DNA from: Muricea muricata
Taxonomy: Eukaryota > Cnidaria > Anthozoa > Malacalcyonacea > Plexauridae
Length of the DNA stretch: 64,000 nt
NCBI GenBank assembly: GCA_963855995.1
Contig: OY979716.1
Span: 55,291,725-55,355,724 of the forward strand
Direction of reading: 5' to 3'
Positions 9,910-20,312 of this stretch are shown here, one piece after another. The notes beneath the pieces were generated by a model. That model saw nothing but the letters and a program-made list of their open reading frames with translations, was not told where the DNA came from and searched no databases. Within the stretch, counting starts at the first letter, position 1; each line of letters starts with the position of its first letter. Made by a program: the position numbers and the translations under genes.

Positions 9910-12326
9910 CCGAAGGAAAAATGGGGTCCCAAAGATGTAGTAACTGTGGTAAAGACAATGGTCAAATGACAATGTATCGGTGTTCACAATGTAAATGTGT
10001 AGTTTACTGTTCCAAACTCTGTCAGAAAAGGCACTGGAATCATCACAAAGATAATTGTAAGACTCTTAGGGACCTGACATGGACAAGTCAAAACAGACCA
10101 AACGGCAAAAATAAGACATTTGTAAGCCATTTAACTCCAAGCGAATATACGAAGATTGCTAAACTTGTTGGACGGCGGTGTACGGTGAGATGCTTGTTAA
10201 ATGACATTGAGTCACAGGTACTGTGGGATACTGGTGCACAAGTATCTATTTTGTCAAGAGAAATGATGGAGAAGTTCTTTAACAAAGCGACGGTAAGAGA
10301 TATTTCCGAATTAATTGACGAGGAACTACACTTGACAGCGGCTAATGGAACAAAAATCGCATACAGCGGTTGGGTTGAAATAGAAGTCCGATTGACTTCT
10401 TCCAGTAAAGATGAGCCATCGGTTATGGTACCCTTTCTAATTACAAATGAGAATTTAGAGTATCCTATTCTGGGATATAATGTCATTGAGGAACTTGTCC
10501 AACCTGTTAATCTATTAGATGGTCACCAATCAACACATATCGCGGCAGTACAAGCTAGTTTCCAAGACTTGGATGAAAGTGTACTGCTTGACTTGATTGA
10601 GCTGATACAAAGAACAAAGGCAGATAGGCTGTGTACCATTAAGAGTTCAAAAAGAGACGTTGTTATTCCTGAAAAACGAACAATTCAAGTTAATTGTAGA
10701 GCAAATACCGGACCAGTAGAAGAAGCCATGCCAGTCTTATTTGAACCAGATGAATTAACGCCATGGCCGCAGGGTTTAGCTATACATGAAACGGTTACCG
10801 CAGTCAAACGAGGTTCAACGTCGAAAATTAAGATAGATGTTATTAATACGACTAATCATGACATTGTATTGCGAAAACATACGATACTGGGGAGTCTTCA
10901 ATTGGTCAAATCTATTACACCGGTAGAAGTGAAGCTTGCAGAAAACGCAGGTGAAGAAACGGAAACATCTGCAACCGTCTCTCAATCACAAGTAACAATG
11001 ACAGAGAAAAGAACCACGAAAGAAGAAAATACAAGTGACGACGATTTTTTGCCTGACATTGATCTTACTGGGTTAACCGAGCAGCAGCGTAAAGTAGCAA
11101 AAGCTATGTTGAGAGAAGAATGCCACTCCTTTGCAAGAAATGATGAGGATATCGGCTGTATCAACGATCTAGAACTTGGTATTAATTTGACAACAAACGA
11201 GCCAGTACAAAAGAACTACGTGTCAGTACCAAGACCACTTTATCCGAAAGTAAAGCAGTATATCGAAGATCTATTAAATAAACAGTTTATTAAGGAGTCT
11301 CGATCAGCATATTCATCTCCAGTGGTCTGCATCCGTAAGAAAGATGGAACACTCCGAATTTGTGTCGATTATAGGGAACTCAATTGTAGAACAGTTCCCG
11401 ACCGGCACCCTATACCAAGGGTCCAAGAAACACTCGATAGCTTGGGCAGCAATTCGTGGTTTAGTGTATTAGATCAGGGTAAGGCCTACCACCAAGGATT
11501 TGTGGAACCGTCAAGTCGGCATTTAACAGCATTTGTGACGCCGTGGGGCCTATACGAATGGCTTAGGATCCCATTCGGACTCATGAACGCCCCAGCAAGC
11601 TTTCAGAGATTCATGGAACACTGTTTAGGAGAATTACGCGACGAGATTGCCATCCCATATTTAGATGATGTGATCGTATTTAGTACAACATTTGATGAGC
11701 ATGTGGAACATTTAAGAACCGTGCTACGTCGTTTGAGAGAACATGGAGGTAAGTTAAAGCAGAAGAAGTGTAAACTGTTCAAACGCGAAGTAACATTTCT
11801 GGGTAGAGTGGTATCGGAAGAAGGCTACAGAATAGATCCCGAAAATCTTAATGCGGTTGCAAGTCTTAAAAACAAAACACCACAAACAATAGGAGAACTG
11901 CGAAAACTACTCGGTTTGCTCAGTTATTACCGCCGGTATGTACCGAATTTTGCCCAGAAAGCTAAACCGCTATATGATCTAGTCACGCGAGCAGCGAACA
12001 CGGACAGTGATAAAGAGCAAGCGAATGACACCGGAAAGAGGGGTCAAGTTCCATCATCATTAAAAATTGCGTGGGCTAAACAACATCAGACGGTGTTGGA
12101 GAAACTGATTGATCATCTTATAACACCTCCAGTGATGGCGTACCCGGACTACCAAAGGCCTTACATAGTACATACGGACGCGTCGAAAGACGGTCTTGGT
12201 GCAGTCTTGTACCAAAAGCAGGAAGAAACAGTTCGAGTTATCGCCTATGCTTCCCAAAGTCTTACAAACGCGGAGAAAAACTACCACCTCCACGCGGGCA
12301 AATTGGAATTTCTTGCGCTCAAATGA
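9843..12326 (+). pseudogene. pol: Gypsy pol, first part: MYND finger, protease, RT, RNase H start
   Basis: This frame is reached from gag by -1 shifting; the ATG at 9843 is probably not used as an initiator. A MYND-type zinc finger comes first (about residues 32-72: [30 protein letters not shown]). The aspartic protease active site is [12 protein letters not shown] (about 127-138). Reverse transcriptase follows, with the palm motif [11 protein letters not shown] and fingers/palm sequence [12 protein letters not shown]. RNase H starts with [19 protein letters not shown] at 12324-12326, where a Trp (TGG) is expected, cuts the protein inside RNase H. The same frame continues downstream. The MYND finger is unusual for retroelement Pol. 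Confidence 0.92.
9870..9876 (+). promoter_or_regulatory. -1 ribosomal frameshift site (U UUA AAC)
   Basis: TTTAAAC falls in the gag frame as T|TTA|AAC, a classical -1 slippery heptamer. It lies in the only window (9828-9909) where gag and pol frames are both open. Slipping -1 here leads directly into the pol frame that is open to the first nonsense codon. Short inverted pairs follow (GAGG..CCTC at about 9881-9891, CGG..CCG at about 9900-9911) and may form the stimulatory structure. Confidence 0.8.
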
Positions 12327-14843
12327 GCTATAACGGACCAATTCCGTGATTATTTGTATTACGCCCCCGAGTTCACCGTTTTCACTGATAACAATCCTCT
12401 AACCCACGTCTTAACATCTGCCCGACTGAACGCCACTGGTTTGAGATGGATAGGAAAGTTGGCTGATTTCAATTTCAATATTCGATACCATCCCGGGAAA
12501 CTCAACGGAGATGCTGACGCATTGTCACGAATGCCGAGGGAAATCGACGAATACATGAAAATGTGCAGTGCAGAGGTGAATCGTGACGTTGTTCAAGCTA
12601 GTGTTTCGGGGTTGCAAGTACAATCCGAGATCCCATCCACAATGCCATTTTCCCCTGAAACTCATCGCGCAGACATAAACACAACTGAAATATCGACCAA
12701 CCTAAAAAAGGAACAAAGTAAGGACCCCGATGTCAACCGCGTCATAACACTTAAATTAGGGAACACGTACCTATCTCCCCAGGAACGCAAGCAAGAAAGC
12801 CGTAAGGTACAGCTGCTTCTTCGAGAGTGGAATAAACTCAAAATCGGAACAGATGGAGTTTTATACCGGGTATCTAATAACGTAAATCAAGCTGTATTGC
12901 CAGAACATTTACGTAAAACAGTTTATAAAGAATTGCACGAGGAAATGGGACATCTGGGCTCGGAACGGGTCATTGACTTGGCTTGTGAACAGTTTTTTTG
13001 GCCTCGTATGAGACAAGATATCACTCACTATGTCACAAAAGTGTGTCCGTGTTTAAAAAGTAAGAAACCACCCATAAATCCAAGAGAACCACTACATCCT
13101 ATAGTAACAACAGCACCCTTCCAAATGGTTTCCATTGACTATCTCCATCTTGAAACGTGTGCTGGAGGATATCAGTACATCTTGGTCGTCATGGACCATT
13201 TTACTAGATACGCGCAAGCGTATGCGACGCGTGATAAATCAGCAAAAACCGCTGCAGATAAGCTCTACAACGACTTTATTCCGCGATATGGCTTCCCACA
13301 GAAGATACACCACGACCAAGGCGCTGAATTCGAGAATAAACTGTTTTACAACCTGGAAAAGTTAAGTGGAATCAAACATTCTAGAACAACTCCCTATCAT
13401 CCTGAAGGTAACGGCCAAGTCGAAAGGTTTAACCGGACTCTCCTGTCAATGCTTCGTTCCCTACCAGCTAAATACAAAAGCCGTTGGCGTGACCATCTTA
13501 ACAAAGTCGTACACGCATATAATTGCACAAAACATGATGCCACGGGTTATTCACCATTCTTGTTACTCTTTGGCAGACCTCCGCGACTACCAATTGACCT
13601 AATGTCCGGACTGAAACCCCCTCCCGGTTACAGTACGTACCCTGAGTTTGTTAAGAAATGGAGAGACGCAATGTCTGAAGCTTATCAACTCGCATCTGAA
13701 ACAGCAGCAAAAAAGGCTACAAGCGGAAAAATACAGTACAACAAGAAAGCCAAAAGTACAACCTTTCAACCCGGTGATCGCGTGCTTATACGAAATGTAA
13801 AAGAAAGGGGTGGTCCTGGCAAACTACGGTCCTATTGGGAAGATGAAATCTATAAAATCGTATGTCAGAAATCCGACGAGATTCCCGTCTACGATGTCAT
13901 TCCAGAGAGTGGAGAGGGAAAGACCAGAACACTGCATAGGAACATGCTCTTCCCATGTTCGTACCTCCCTGTGGAAAGATCCGCCATGAAACCCTCCCAG
14001 CCAAAACGTCAAAACAAAAGCAAGAAGGAGAAGGAAGAACCCACGAGTGAAGATCATTCAACAGATAGCGAAGATGAGTCCGAGATTCCGAAAATATTAC
14101 CTGAACAAATCACCAAGATAACCTTAAGAGAATCACATCATGGACTTTCAGACTCAGTTGAAAATGTAAACAACCAGATTCCAGAGGAAGAAGTGCAGGA
14201 AGGTGTAATCCCTGAAGAAAGCGTCCAAAACAACCAGATTCCAGAGGAAGAAGTGCAGGAAGGTGTAATCCCTGAAGAAAGCGTCCAAAACAACCAGATT
14301 CCAGAGGAAGAAGTGCAGGAAGGTGTAATCCCTGAAGAAAGCGTCTAAAATTTAAATGAACCACTTATTCCTGGACTAACACTAGAATCCGCTCAGAATG
14401 TTGAAACAGTGACTGCTGAAACGGAACAAACAGAAACAAGTGTACAGGCTGATGCTCAGAGCTCGGGAAGCTCGCAACGAATTCGAAAACCACCAATAAG
14501 ATTGGCGTACGGAAACCTAGGGCAACCAAATGATTATTGGGGAAGTATTAACACTATCAGCGCATCTGCACCGAATTATATACATCCAACAAACCCGTTT
14601 CCTACAACATTCCAAACGTTCCCAATGCATTCAACAAACCCGTTTTCTACAACATTCCCAACGTTCCCAATGTATCTAACAAACCCGTTTCCTACAACAT
14701 CCCCAATGTTCCCAACCACCACGATGTTCCCGATACCCCTACTGTCCCCAATATTCCCAACGCCACAATTCCTTCCACCAATGCCTCCGTCTTACGGGTG
14801 GAATTGTTACGGTCCAGAGATGAACCAAACTTTGTTGTGTTAG
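12327..14843 (+). pseudogene. pol: Gypsy pol, second part: RNase H end, integrase, repetitive tail
   Basis: In the same frame as 9843-12326, after one TGA. RNase H ends with FTVFTDNNPLTHVL. The integrase zinc-binding region has LHEEMGHLGS and VCPCLKSKKP (Cys-x-Cys in place of the usual C-x2-C). The catalytic core shows VSIDYLHLE (Asp), HHDQGAEFENK (Asp) and GNGQVERFNRTL (Glu). After about 13740 a basic region is followed by three perfect 60-bp repeats (about 14169-14348) encoding an acidic IPEEEVQEGVIPEESV unit. The third repeat ends in TAA where the others have CAA. The frame then stays open to 14843 through a TNPF-rich tail of three 15-residue repeats. Confidence 0.9.
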
Positions 14844-15142
14844 AAGAACACAAGAAGTCCATAAACGTAAAACATTTAAAGTTCGCTGTCAAATAAACAC
14901 GCTAACTGTTAGAAAACAAGTTTACAAACTTTTTACAAGAGTAAAAATTCCAGGAAAATTCCTGACCAACAAGAAACGAAAACGTCGGCCGAAGAAAAGA
15001 AAGATCGAAGTTAGAAATTACTTTCTTGGTATTGTATCTGCGGGCCTGATCAACCAACAGATCACCAAAGACTGTAATTAGTAGTCGAGACAGTGCGAGT
15101 ATGAACAAACGATAGAGGACAACAAGTTATAGGAGGGGTGAG
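14844..15142 (+). other. 3' untranslated part of gypsy element with polypurine tract
   Basis: The purine-rich stretch at about 15131-15142 (AGGAGGGGTGAG) directly precedes the 3' LTR and is the likely plus-strand primer. An open frame of about 80 codons ends at 15081 and encodes a very basic stretch (NKKRKRRPKKRKIE). It lacks a clear start codon and may be a shifted end of the polyprotein. Confidence 0.6.
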
Positions 15143-15363
15143 TGTAGGATGGCGATACGTCATGTAAGAACTAGTGTAGGACGTCCATACGTCATGTAAG
15201 AACTATAAAATAGCTGTTGCTATGGCAACAGCAAGAAAAAGAGATGATTCAAGATGGCGATGTATGAACACGTTCTTGTAAATTTTTATTGTTGTTATAA
15301 ATAAATCCTTTTGATTATTTCATCGTTATTCGATCTACTAATGAACTCGGCGTGCGGGTAACA
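15143..15363 (+). repeat. 3' LTR
   Basis: Same length and ends as the 5' LTR, with five transitions by my alignment and no indel. It is followed at 15364-15367 by CAAC, which repeats the bases before the 5' LTR. Polinton-side sequence resumes after it. Confidence 0.95.
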
Positions 15364-15367
15364 CAAC

Positions 15368-15621
15368 CCACCCTTTAAACATGACATGCTTACTCAAAGG
15401 AAAGTCGACACGAATGAACAACAACAACATAATAACACGATATAAATGTAGATAATGTTTATTTAATTATATATGCCGTTACACTTTTGTTATAGTTATT
15501 AGTAGATCTGTAAGTCCTGAATCAGTTCATCGACTTCCTTTTGCCGAAGTAATTCGTCATACGCTTTCTTACGATCCGTTTCCTTGCTAGTAAATATCTC
15601 CCCGGTCTTTCTCACTGTATA
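15368..15621. other. Non-coding spacer right of the LTR insertion
   Basis: AT-rich; nothing recognised. It is the right-hand continuation of the sequence broken by the gypsy insertion and includes the 3' flank of the GRF gene. Confidence 0.5.
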
Positions 15622-16236
15622 TCAGTAAGATGGTGGCATACCAAACAGACAAACACAACCTGGCTCAAGGGGGTCTTCGTCAGGTTTCCACTCAAAGAAG
15701 TCACAAGCAGTTTCTCTTGGATGAGGACAACAATAGAATAAACGGTCCTGATTAGGACCCTCTTTCTTCACTTTCTTGGTGCGACATATCAGATCATGTC
15801 GGCAAAAGGGCTTGATACCTTCGAACACATCACCCCATTGCCAAAAGGAACAAGGATTATTTCTTTCGGAACAAACGAAAAAGGGTCTACCATAGTTCTA
15901 GTTATTTTTATCTTTAACCATTCGCAGCTTTGCCAGGCGCCCATGTCCATAACACCTTGGATGTACACAACCACTTTCACGATAGGCCGTCACAGCTTTT
16001 CCAAACATGTAGCAATCTTGATCGGGGCAAAAGAACTCACTGCTCGGATTTTCACCACAGAACCAAAACGTCCCCTTTTGCGTCACTGTTGAAGATGCTG
16101 GTAAACCGTGTAAACACTCCATTGTATTCTGACGATTCTCCAATGCTTTTATCAGGCGTTCCACTCCTCTAGCGTCTTGAATAATAATCGGTTTTTGACT
16201 GAACCAAAGACACCAAACCAAGTGTAATCCTAACAT
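15622..16236 (-). pseudogene. GRF-type zinc-finger protein, one in-frame stop
   Basis: From the ATG at 16236 the frame opens MLGLHLVWCLW. It then gives a Cys-rich block (TFWFCGENPSSEFFCPDQDC, about residues 54-73) and CVHPRCYGHGRLAK. A TAG at 15898-15900 follows, and the same frame reopens with a GRF finger (GRPFFVCSER, PCSFWQWGD) and a second one (CRHDLICRTK, GPNQDRLFYCC, ACDFFEW) to 15622. GRF fingers bind single-stranded nucleic acid in proteins such as APE2 and TOP3A. The stop probably marks a dead copy, but an intron cannot be excluded. It may belong to the interrupted Polinton (same strand as the capsid genes) or to a separate element. Its first exon and promoter recur near 44.3 kb. Confidence 0.7.
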
Positions 16237-16285
16237 TGATGTATGCTCGACTCGACGGTGGATTTATATAGTTTTATACCACCAA

Positions 16286-16575
16286 CCATTAACCGATCAG
16301 AGCGCGACTATAGCGTACGTCACGGGGCATAGGTACGCTGTTTTAACCAATCAGAGCGCGACTATAGCGTACGTCACGGGGTATACGTACGCTGTTTTAA
16401 CCAATCAGAGCGCAGCTATAGCGTACGTCACGGGGTGCGTACGTACACGGTTCAACCAATCAGAGGGCGGCTAAAGTGTACGCCACGGGGTGTACGTACG
16501 CTTTTCGACGAATCAGAGCACGGGTATGGCGTACGTCACAGGGTGTACGTACGCTTTTCGACCTATCAGAGCACG
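16286..16575 (-). promoter_or_regulatory. Six-unit 53-55-bp array with CCAAT and CRE-like boxes
   Basis: ATCAGAG recurs at 16296, 16350, 16404, 16459, 16512 and 16565. Each unit contains CCAATCAGAGCG (an inverted CCAAT box, ATTGG toward the GRF gene) and most contain GCGTACGTCACGG (CRE-like TACGTCA) plus TACGTACG. The array lies about 60 bases upstream of the GRF-gene start and a TATATAG (about 16265), so it looks like a multimerised promoter. Confidence 0.7.
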
Positions 16576-16609
16576 GCGTTCTCGCATACTAATTAGTGCG
16601 GCACCCTGT

Positions 16610-16836
16610 GGAGGCTTGCGGCGCCCTGCGGTACCCTTGCGGCGCCCTGCGGTACCCTTGCGGCGCCCTGTGGAGGCTTGCGGCGCCCTATGGAGGCTTG
16701 CGGCGCCCTGCGGTACCCTTGAGGCGCCCTGTGGAGGCTTGCGGCGCCCTGCGGTACCCTTACGGCGCCCTATGGAGGCTTGCGGCGCCCTGCGGTACCC
16801 TTGCGGCGCCCTGCGATACCCTTGCGGCGCCCTAAA
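16610..16836. repeat. GC-rich ~20-bp minisatellite
   Basis: About eleven units of GCGGCGCCCTG followed by either CGGTACCCTT or TGGAGGCTT. GC content is far above the surroundings. Open frames run through it on both strands because the unit has no stop codons. Confidence 0.9.
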
Positions 16837-17333
16837 AAAGGCTCGATCGGCCCCTATATTACTACTACCTTGATTCATATCTTCTGCGTAAACAATCTCA
16901 CTCGTGAATCTTCGTCTAGGTTTGTGAAAGACCAGCTGAGGAAATCTATCTTGCAATCTTTTTTTCAGACGAAAAGTCTTGTAGTTGGATGCGTCTTCGT
17001 TGTCGATAGCTCTAACTCTTTTCAGGAATTCATCCTTTAGCCTACTCATGTAAACGATATTGTAGCCGTCAACTACTTTTTGCCTCACATACTCGCAAAA
17101 GGACTCAAAGGACTTCATGTATTTGCATGATTCATACTTTTTATTCTTTTCAGGACCAGCGTTCCTTACACATGAAGTGTACCGTTCATAGCACCGCCTA
17201 TGGTATTTCACTTTTAGAGCAACACAGTCGTTATCCAAAATATGCACAAGAATTTTCTGGTCATTCCTTGCAGTTGCTGCTTCTCGAAGTTTTCCACCAT
17301 CAATGGTTTGTCCAGAGACCAGCCTGTCTACTT
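16837..17333 (-). CDS. Uncharacterised Cys/His-containing exon of invertebrate repeat-protein family
   Basis: Open minus frame, probably an exon beginning near 17333 after a stop and a possible acceptor. It shows a pattern I recognise from uncharacterised marine-invertebrate proteins: a charged helix, then DCVALKVKYHRRCYERYTS with Cys and His that may bind metal. A helical region of about 90 residues follows (SFCEYVRQKVVDGYN, MSRLKDEFLKRV, FRLKKRLQDRFPQLVF). After 16837 the frame continues into the minisatellite as an Arg/Pro/Gly repeat (RRAPQGY) and ends inside the promoter array at 16513; that tail is probably not native. The frame seen at 17247 begins at GTG, so no true start is visible. 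Function unknown. Confidence 0.45.
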
Positions 17334-17371
17334 AAAGCCACAAATCGTGATTTGAATAAATTAGTGTCATA

Positions 17372-17482
17372 CATATCAGATCATGTCGGCAAAAGGGCTT
17401 GATACCTTCGAACACATCACCCCATTGCCAAAAGGAACAAGGATTATTTCTTTCGGAACAAACGAAAAAGGGTCTACCATAG
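17372..17482. repeat. 111-bp copy of GRF-gene segment abutting assembly gap
   Basis: Identical by eye to 15785-15895, from CATATCAGATCATGTCGGC to CTACCATAG, ending exactly at the N run. It may be a real duplication or a misassembly around the gap. Confidence 0.85.
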
Positions 17483-17682
17483 NNNNNNNNNNNNNNNNNN
17501 NNNNNNNNNNNNNNNNNNNNNNNNNNNNNNNNNNNNNNNNNNNNNNNNNNNNNNNNNNNNNNNNNNNNNNNNNNNNNNNNNNNNNNNNNNNNNNNNNNNN
17601 NNNNNNNNNNNNNNNNNNNNNNNNNNNNNNNNNNNNNNNNNNNNNNNNNNNNNNNNNNNNNNNNNNNNNNNNNNNNNNNNNN
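17483..17682. other. Assembly gap (200 N)
   Basis: Run of N; a placeholder-sized scaffold gap. Any frame drawn through it is meaningless. Confidence 1.
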
Positions 17683-17880
17683 TGTATCTATCTATGTATC
17701 TATCTATGTATCTGTCCATCTGTCCATCTGTCCATCTGCCCATCTGCCCATCTGCCCATCTGCCCATCCCTCTATCTATCCATCTATCTATCCCTCCATC
17801 TATCTATCCATCTATCTATCTATCCTACCTATCTATCCTACCTATCTATCCTACCCACCCACCCACCACAAGGCCTCCAG
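17683..17880. repeat. Tetranucleotide microsatellite (TCTA/TCCA/CCTA variants)
   Basis: Nearly continuous (TATC)n, (TCTG/CCAT)n and (CCTA)n variants, which probably caused the adjacent gap. Confidence 0.95.
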
Positions 17881-18827
17881 TGACCTTACCATAACTGTTT
17901 ATTCATATTGGAAAATGCTATAAGATAGACCAATGAACCTATTTACAGAACTGACAATAAAAGACTTTGACCGTCAGAGTCACTTCGAGTCGTTGCGAAA
18001 ATTTTAGTAGAAACTCGCAATCGTTAGTTTTTAGGATTTTGTTAACTGTTTACTCTACAATAAAGGGAAAATAATCCAAAGATAAAAACTTTTCTGTTAC
18101 TCAAGTTAATGTACTATTTGGCATGGTCAAGTGTATTGTTGCTATCATCTTAGTTGTTAAAATTTGTCAGTAATATATCAGGCATTAAACCTGTTTCAAT
18201 AGCAACAAAATCTGGCTTTGATGAATGGAAGTTTTGCACAAAGGAACTAAGTAAATGAAATTGGAGTATAATCTATCCTGGATTGGATACAAAAGATGCA
18301 GAGGCCCAGTGGAAAAACCCGCACATTAATTCGAATAATAGTGCTTGATCTTATTTTACAGACTGTTATATGAATTTTTTCTATATATTCAATTTATATT
18401 TGTGCAATATACATTTAATATTAGTTACCGTAGAATTTGGCAGTTAATTTTTTGGTTGTTTCAAAATGCTGCACAGACTTGTTGACTATTTTGATAAAAT
18501 CAAATACAATTAGAATCTCCCAAACCTCAATAATTTTATTTCTTTATTTTAGTTCTGTCATCCCTAGAGGAAAACTGGTCTTATATCTTTAGAAACTCTT
18601 ATCCACAAAAATTCGGTATAACAATAACAAAAGTACAACAAAAGACAAAAAAATTTGAATGTATTATTTACAAAAAGTGTTCCAAAAAAATATGACAACA
18701 CAATGGTATTTTGAATTCTTTGTTCTGCGTCTGGACACGCCCTGTCGAGGAAAGTAATTTTGACAAGAGGTAAACATCTCTTTCATACACGTGCAGGTGT
18801 TTATTGGTAAAATTCATTCATAAATAA
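17881..18827. other. Non-coding flank upstream of P-element-like gene
   Basis: AT-rich. The part at about 18476-18655 is duplicated at 19168-19347 inside the first intron of the downstream transposase. No gene is seen. Confidence 0.6.
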
Positions 18828-19003
18828 ATGGCTAGTTCAAAGTCTTTGGAGCCACCATTGCAAAAGAAATCAAAAACTAAAACATGGTGTTCAGCTGTGA
18901 ACTGTTCTAGGAATAAACGTTCTAATCCAGAACTCAGTTTTTTTCGATTTCCGTCTGACCCAGCAAGGTACTGTAAGTTGTCTGGTTTGACAAAACTTAT
19001 TTT

Positions 19004-19347
19004 TTACTTCGCCGTACATGCTCAGACCTTAAAAATTCCAATAACATATAAGTTCAAAATAATGTACTATAGATCAAAAGAATGGGTGAATTTGTGTAGA
19101 TTGCAGATCTGATGGACAAGACTTCAAAATATTTGAACAACAATTGTAAATTGCGTTCGAAACACTTCTGCGCAGACTTGTTGACAATTTTGATAAAATC
19201 AAATACAATTACAATCTCCCAACCCTCAAGTCTTTAATTTCTTTATTTTAGTTCTGTCATCCCCAGAGGAAAACTGGTCTTATATCTTTAGAAACTCTTA
19301 TCCACAAAAATTCAGTATAACAATAACAAAAGTACAACAAAAGACAA
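19004..19347. repeat. Duplicated intron-exon 2 unit of the THAP gene
   Basis: 19007-19175 repeats as 19352-19540 and contains a decayed exon 2 (frame broken after VNLCR, second half missing). 19168-19347 repeats 18476-18655. The second exon 2 copy is the intact one. Confidence 0.8.
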
Positions 19348-20085
19348 AAATGATTTTTTACTTCGCCGTATGTACAGACCTTTAAAAATTCCAATAACAT
19401 ACAACTATAAGTTCAAAATATTGTACTATAGATCAAAAGAATGGGTGAATTTGTGTAGACGTGCGGATCTGATGGACAAGACTCCAAAATATTTGAACAA
19501 CAACTGTAAATTGTGTTCGAAACACTTCGAAGATTGTATGTTTTACAACGCTCTCCGAAACCGTTTAAAATCAGACGCAAAGCCAACTTTGTTCGATTTA
19601 GCAAATCCTCCTCCAACCGTAAGTTCAAAACGAAGACGACTGCAAAGGGAACAAACTTTCACTGGCCCTCCAGGTATAATTCCACTTTTAGACCTTTAAT
19701 TATAAAGATCATGAAATAGTTTTGTAACACTTAAAACCCAGACAGCTACGTATTTTTAATCTACTAAGCCAACTTTCAAAAACAACCCATCTTGGTTTAG
19801 AAAAAAAGAAGAAAACGGAAAAGCAAATAGATAACGCAGGTCTGGTCAATGAAGAAATTTGTAAGTCTCAGCTTTACGCAGCACACGCTTTTGTTCTTGT
19901 TAAACAATATAAACCTTTATTTTCTGACTCTATTGATTATATCACGATTCTGTTATTCACCTTGTATTTCTGAATACATGGAATTGAAATCTGAATGCTT
20001 TCATTATCTAGTGGTAAGCGAGACAAAGAAAGAGGCAACCACCAGTAACGTTGAAGGTCGGAAATCTCTAATATTAATCTAATTT

Positions 20086-20312
20086 GCCGTTTTTATACTA
20101 GAGACGCATAATGCATCTGGACGCATTATGCGTCCTTCTACATTGTTCCGTTCGTTCGTCTAGTATACGATTCTAGTTTGTCAGGCAATTTTTCGTTCGA
20201 CGAATAATGCGTCTTCTGCCCGTCTTTATACTACAGACGCATAATCAGACGAATAATAAAACCTTGCCCAAGTTCGTCCAGACGCATAATGCGTCTCCAG
20301 TATAAAAACGGC
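20086..20312. repeat. MITE with ~28-bp terminal inverted repeats
   Basis: The left end GCCGTTTTTATACTAGAGAC mirrors the right end, which closes with GTATAAAAACGGC. Internal GACGCATAATGC/GCATAATGCGTC palindromes recur four times. It lies in an intron of the P-like gene. I find no clear target duplication. Confidence 0.8.

Larger units (their letters stand above)
8280..15363 (+). mobile_element. Ty3/gypsy LTR retrotransposon inserted in the Polinton
   Basis: Complete 7084-bp element. Two 221-bp LTRs (8280-8500, 15143-15363) begin TGTAGG and end GTAACA. The host bases CAAC occur immediately outside both ends (8276-8279 and 15364-15367), a 4-bp target duplication typical of gypsy integrases. Between the LTRs lie a primer-binding-type sequence, gag, a -1 frameshift site, pol in the order protease-RT-RNase H-integrase, and a purine tract. 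I count five LTR differences, all transitions, so the insertion is fairly young. Pol has two nonsense codons, so the copy is not autonomous. Confidence 0.95.

Noticed and set aside
16490..16873. Plus-strand open frames over the GC-rich minisatellite
   Set aside because: The unit lacks stop codons, so all frames are open; composition is repeat-driven.
17383..17883. Open frames running through the N gap
   Set aside because: They consist of unknown bases plus microsatellite; not genes.
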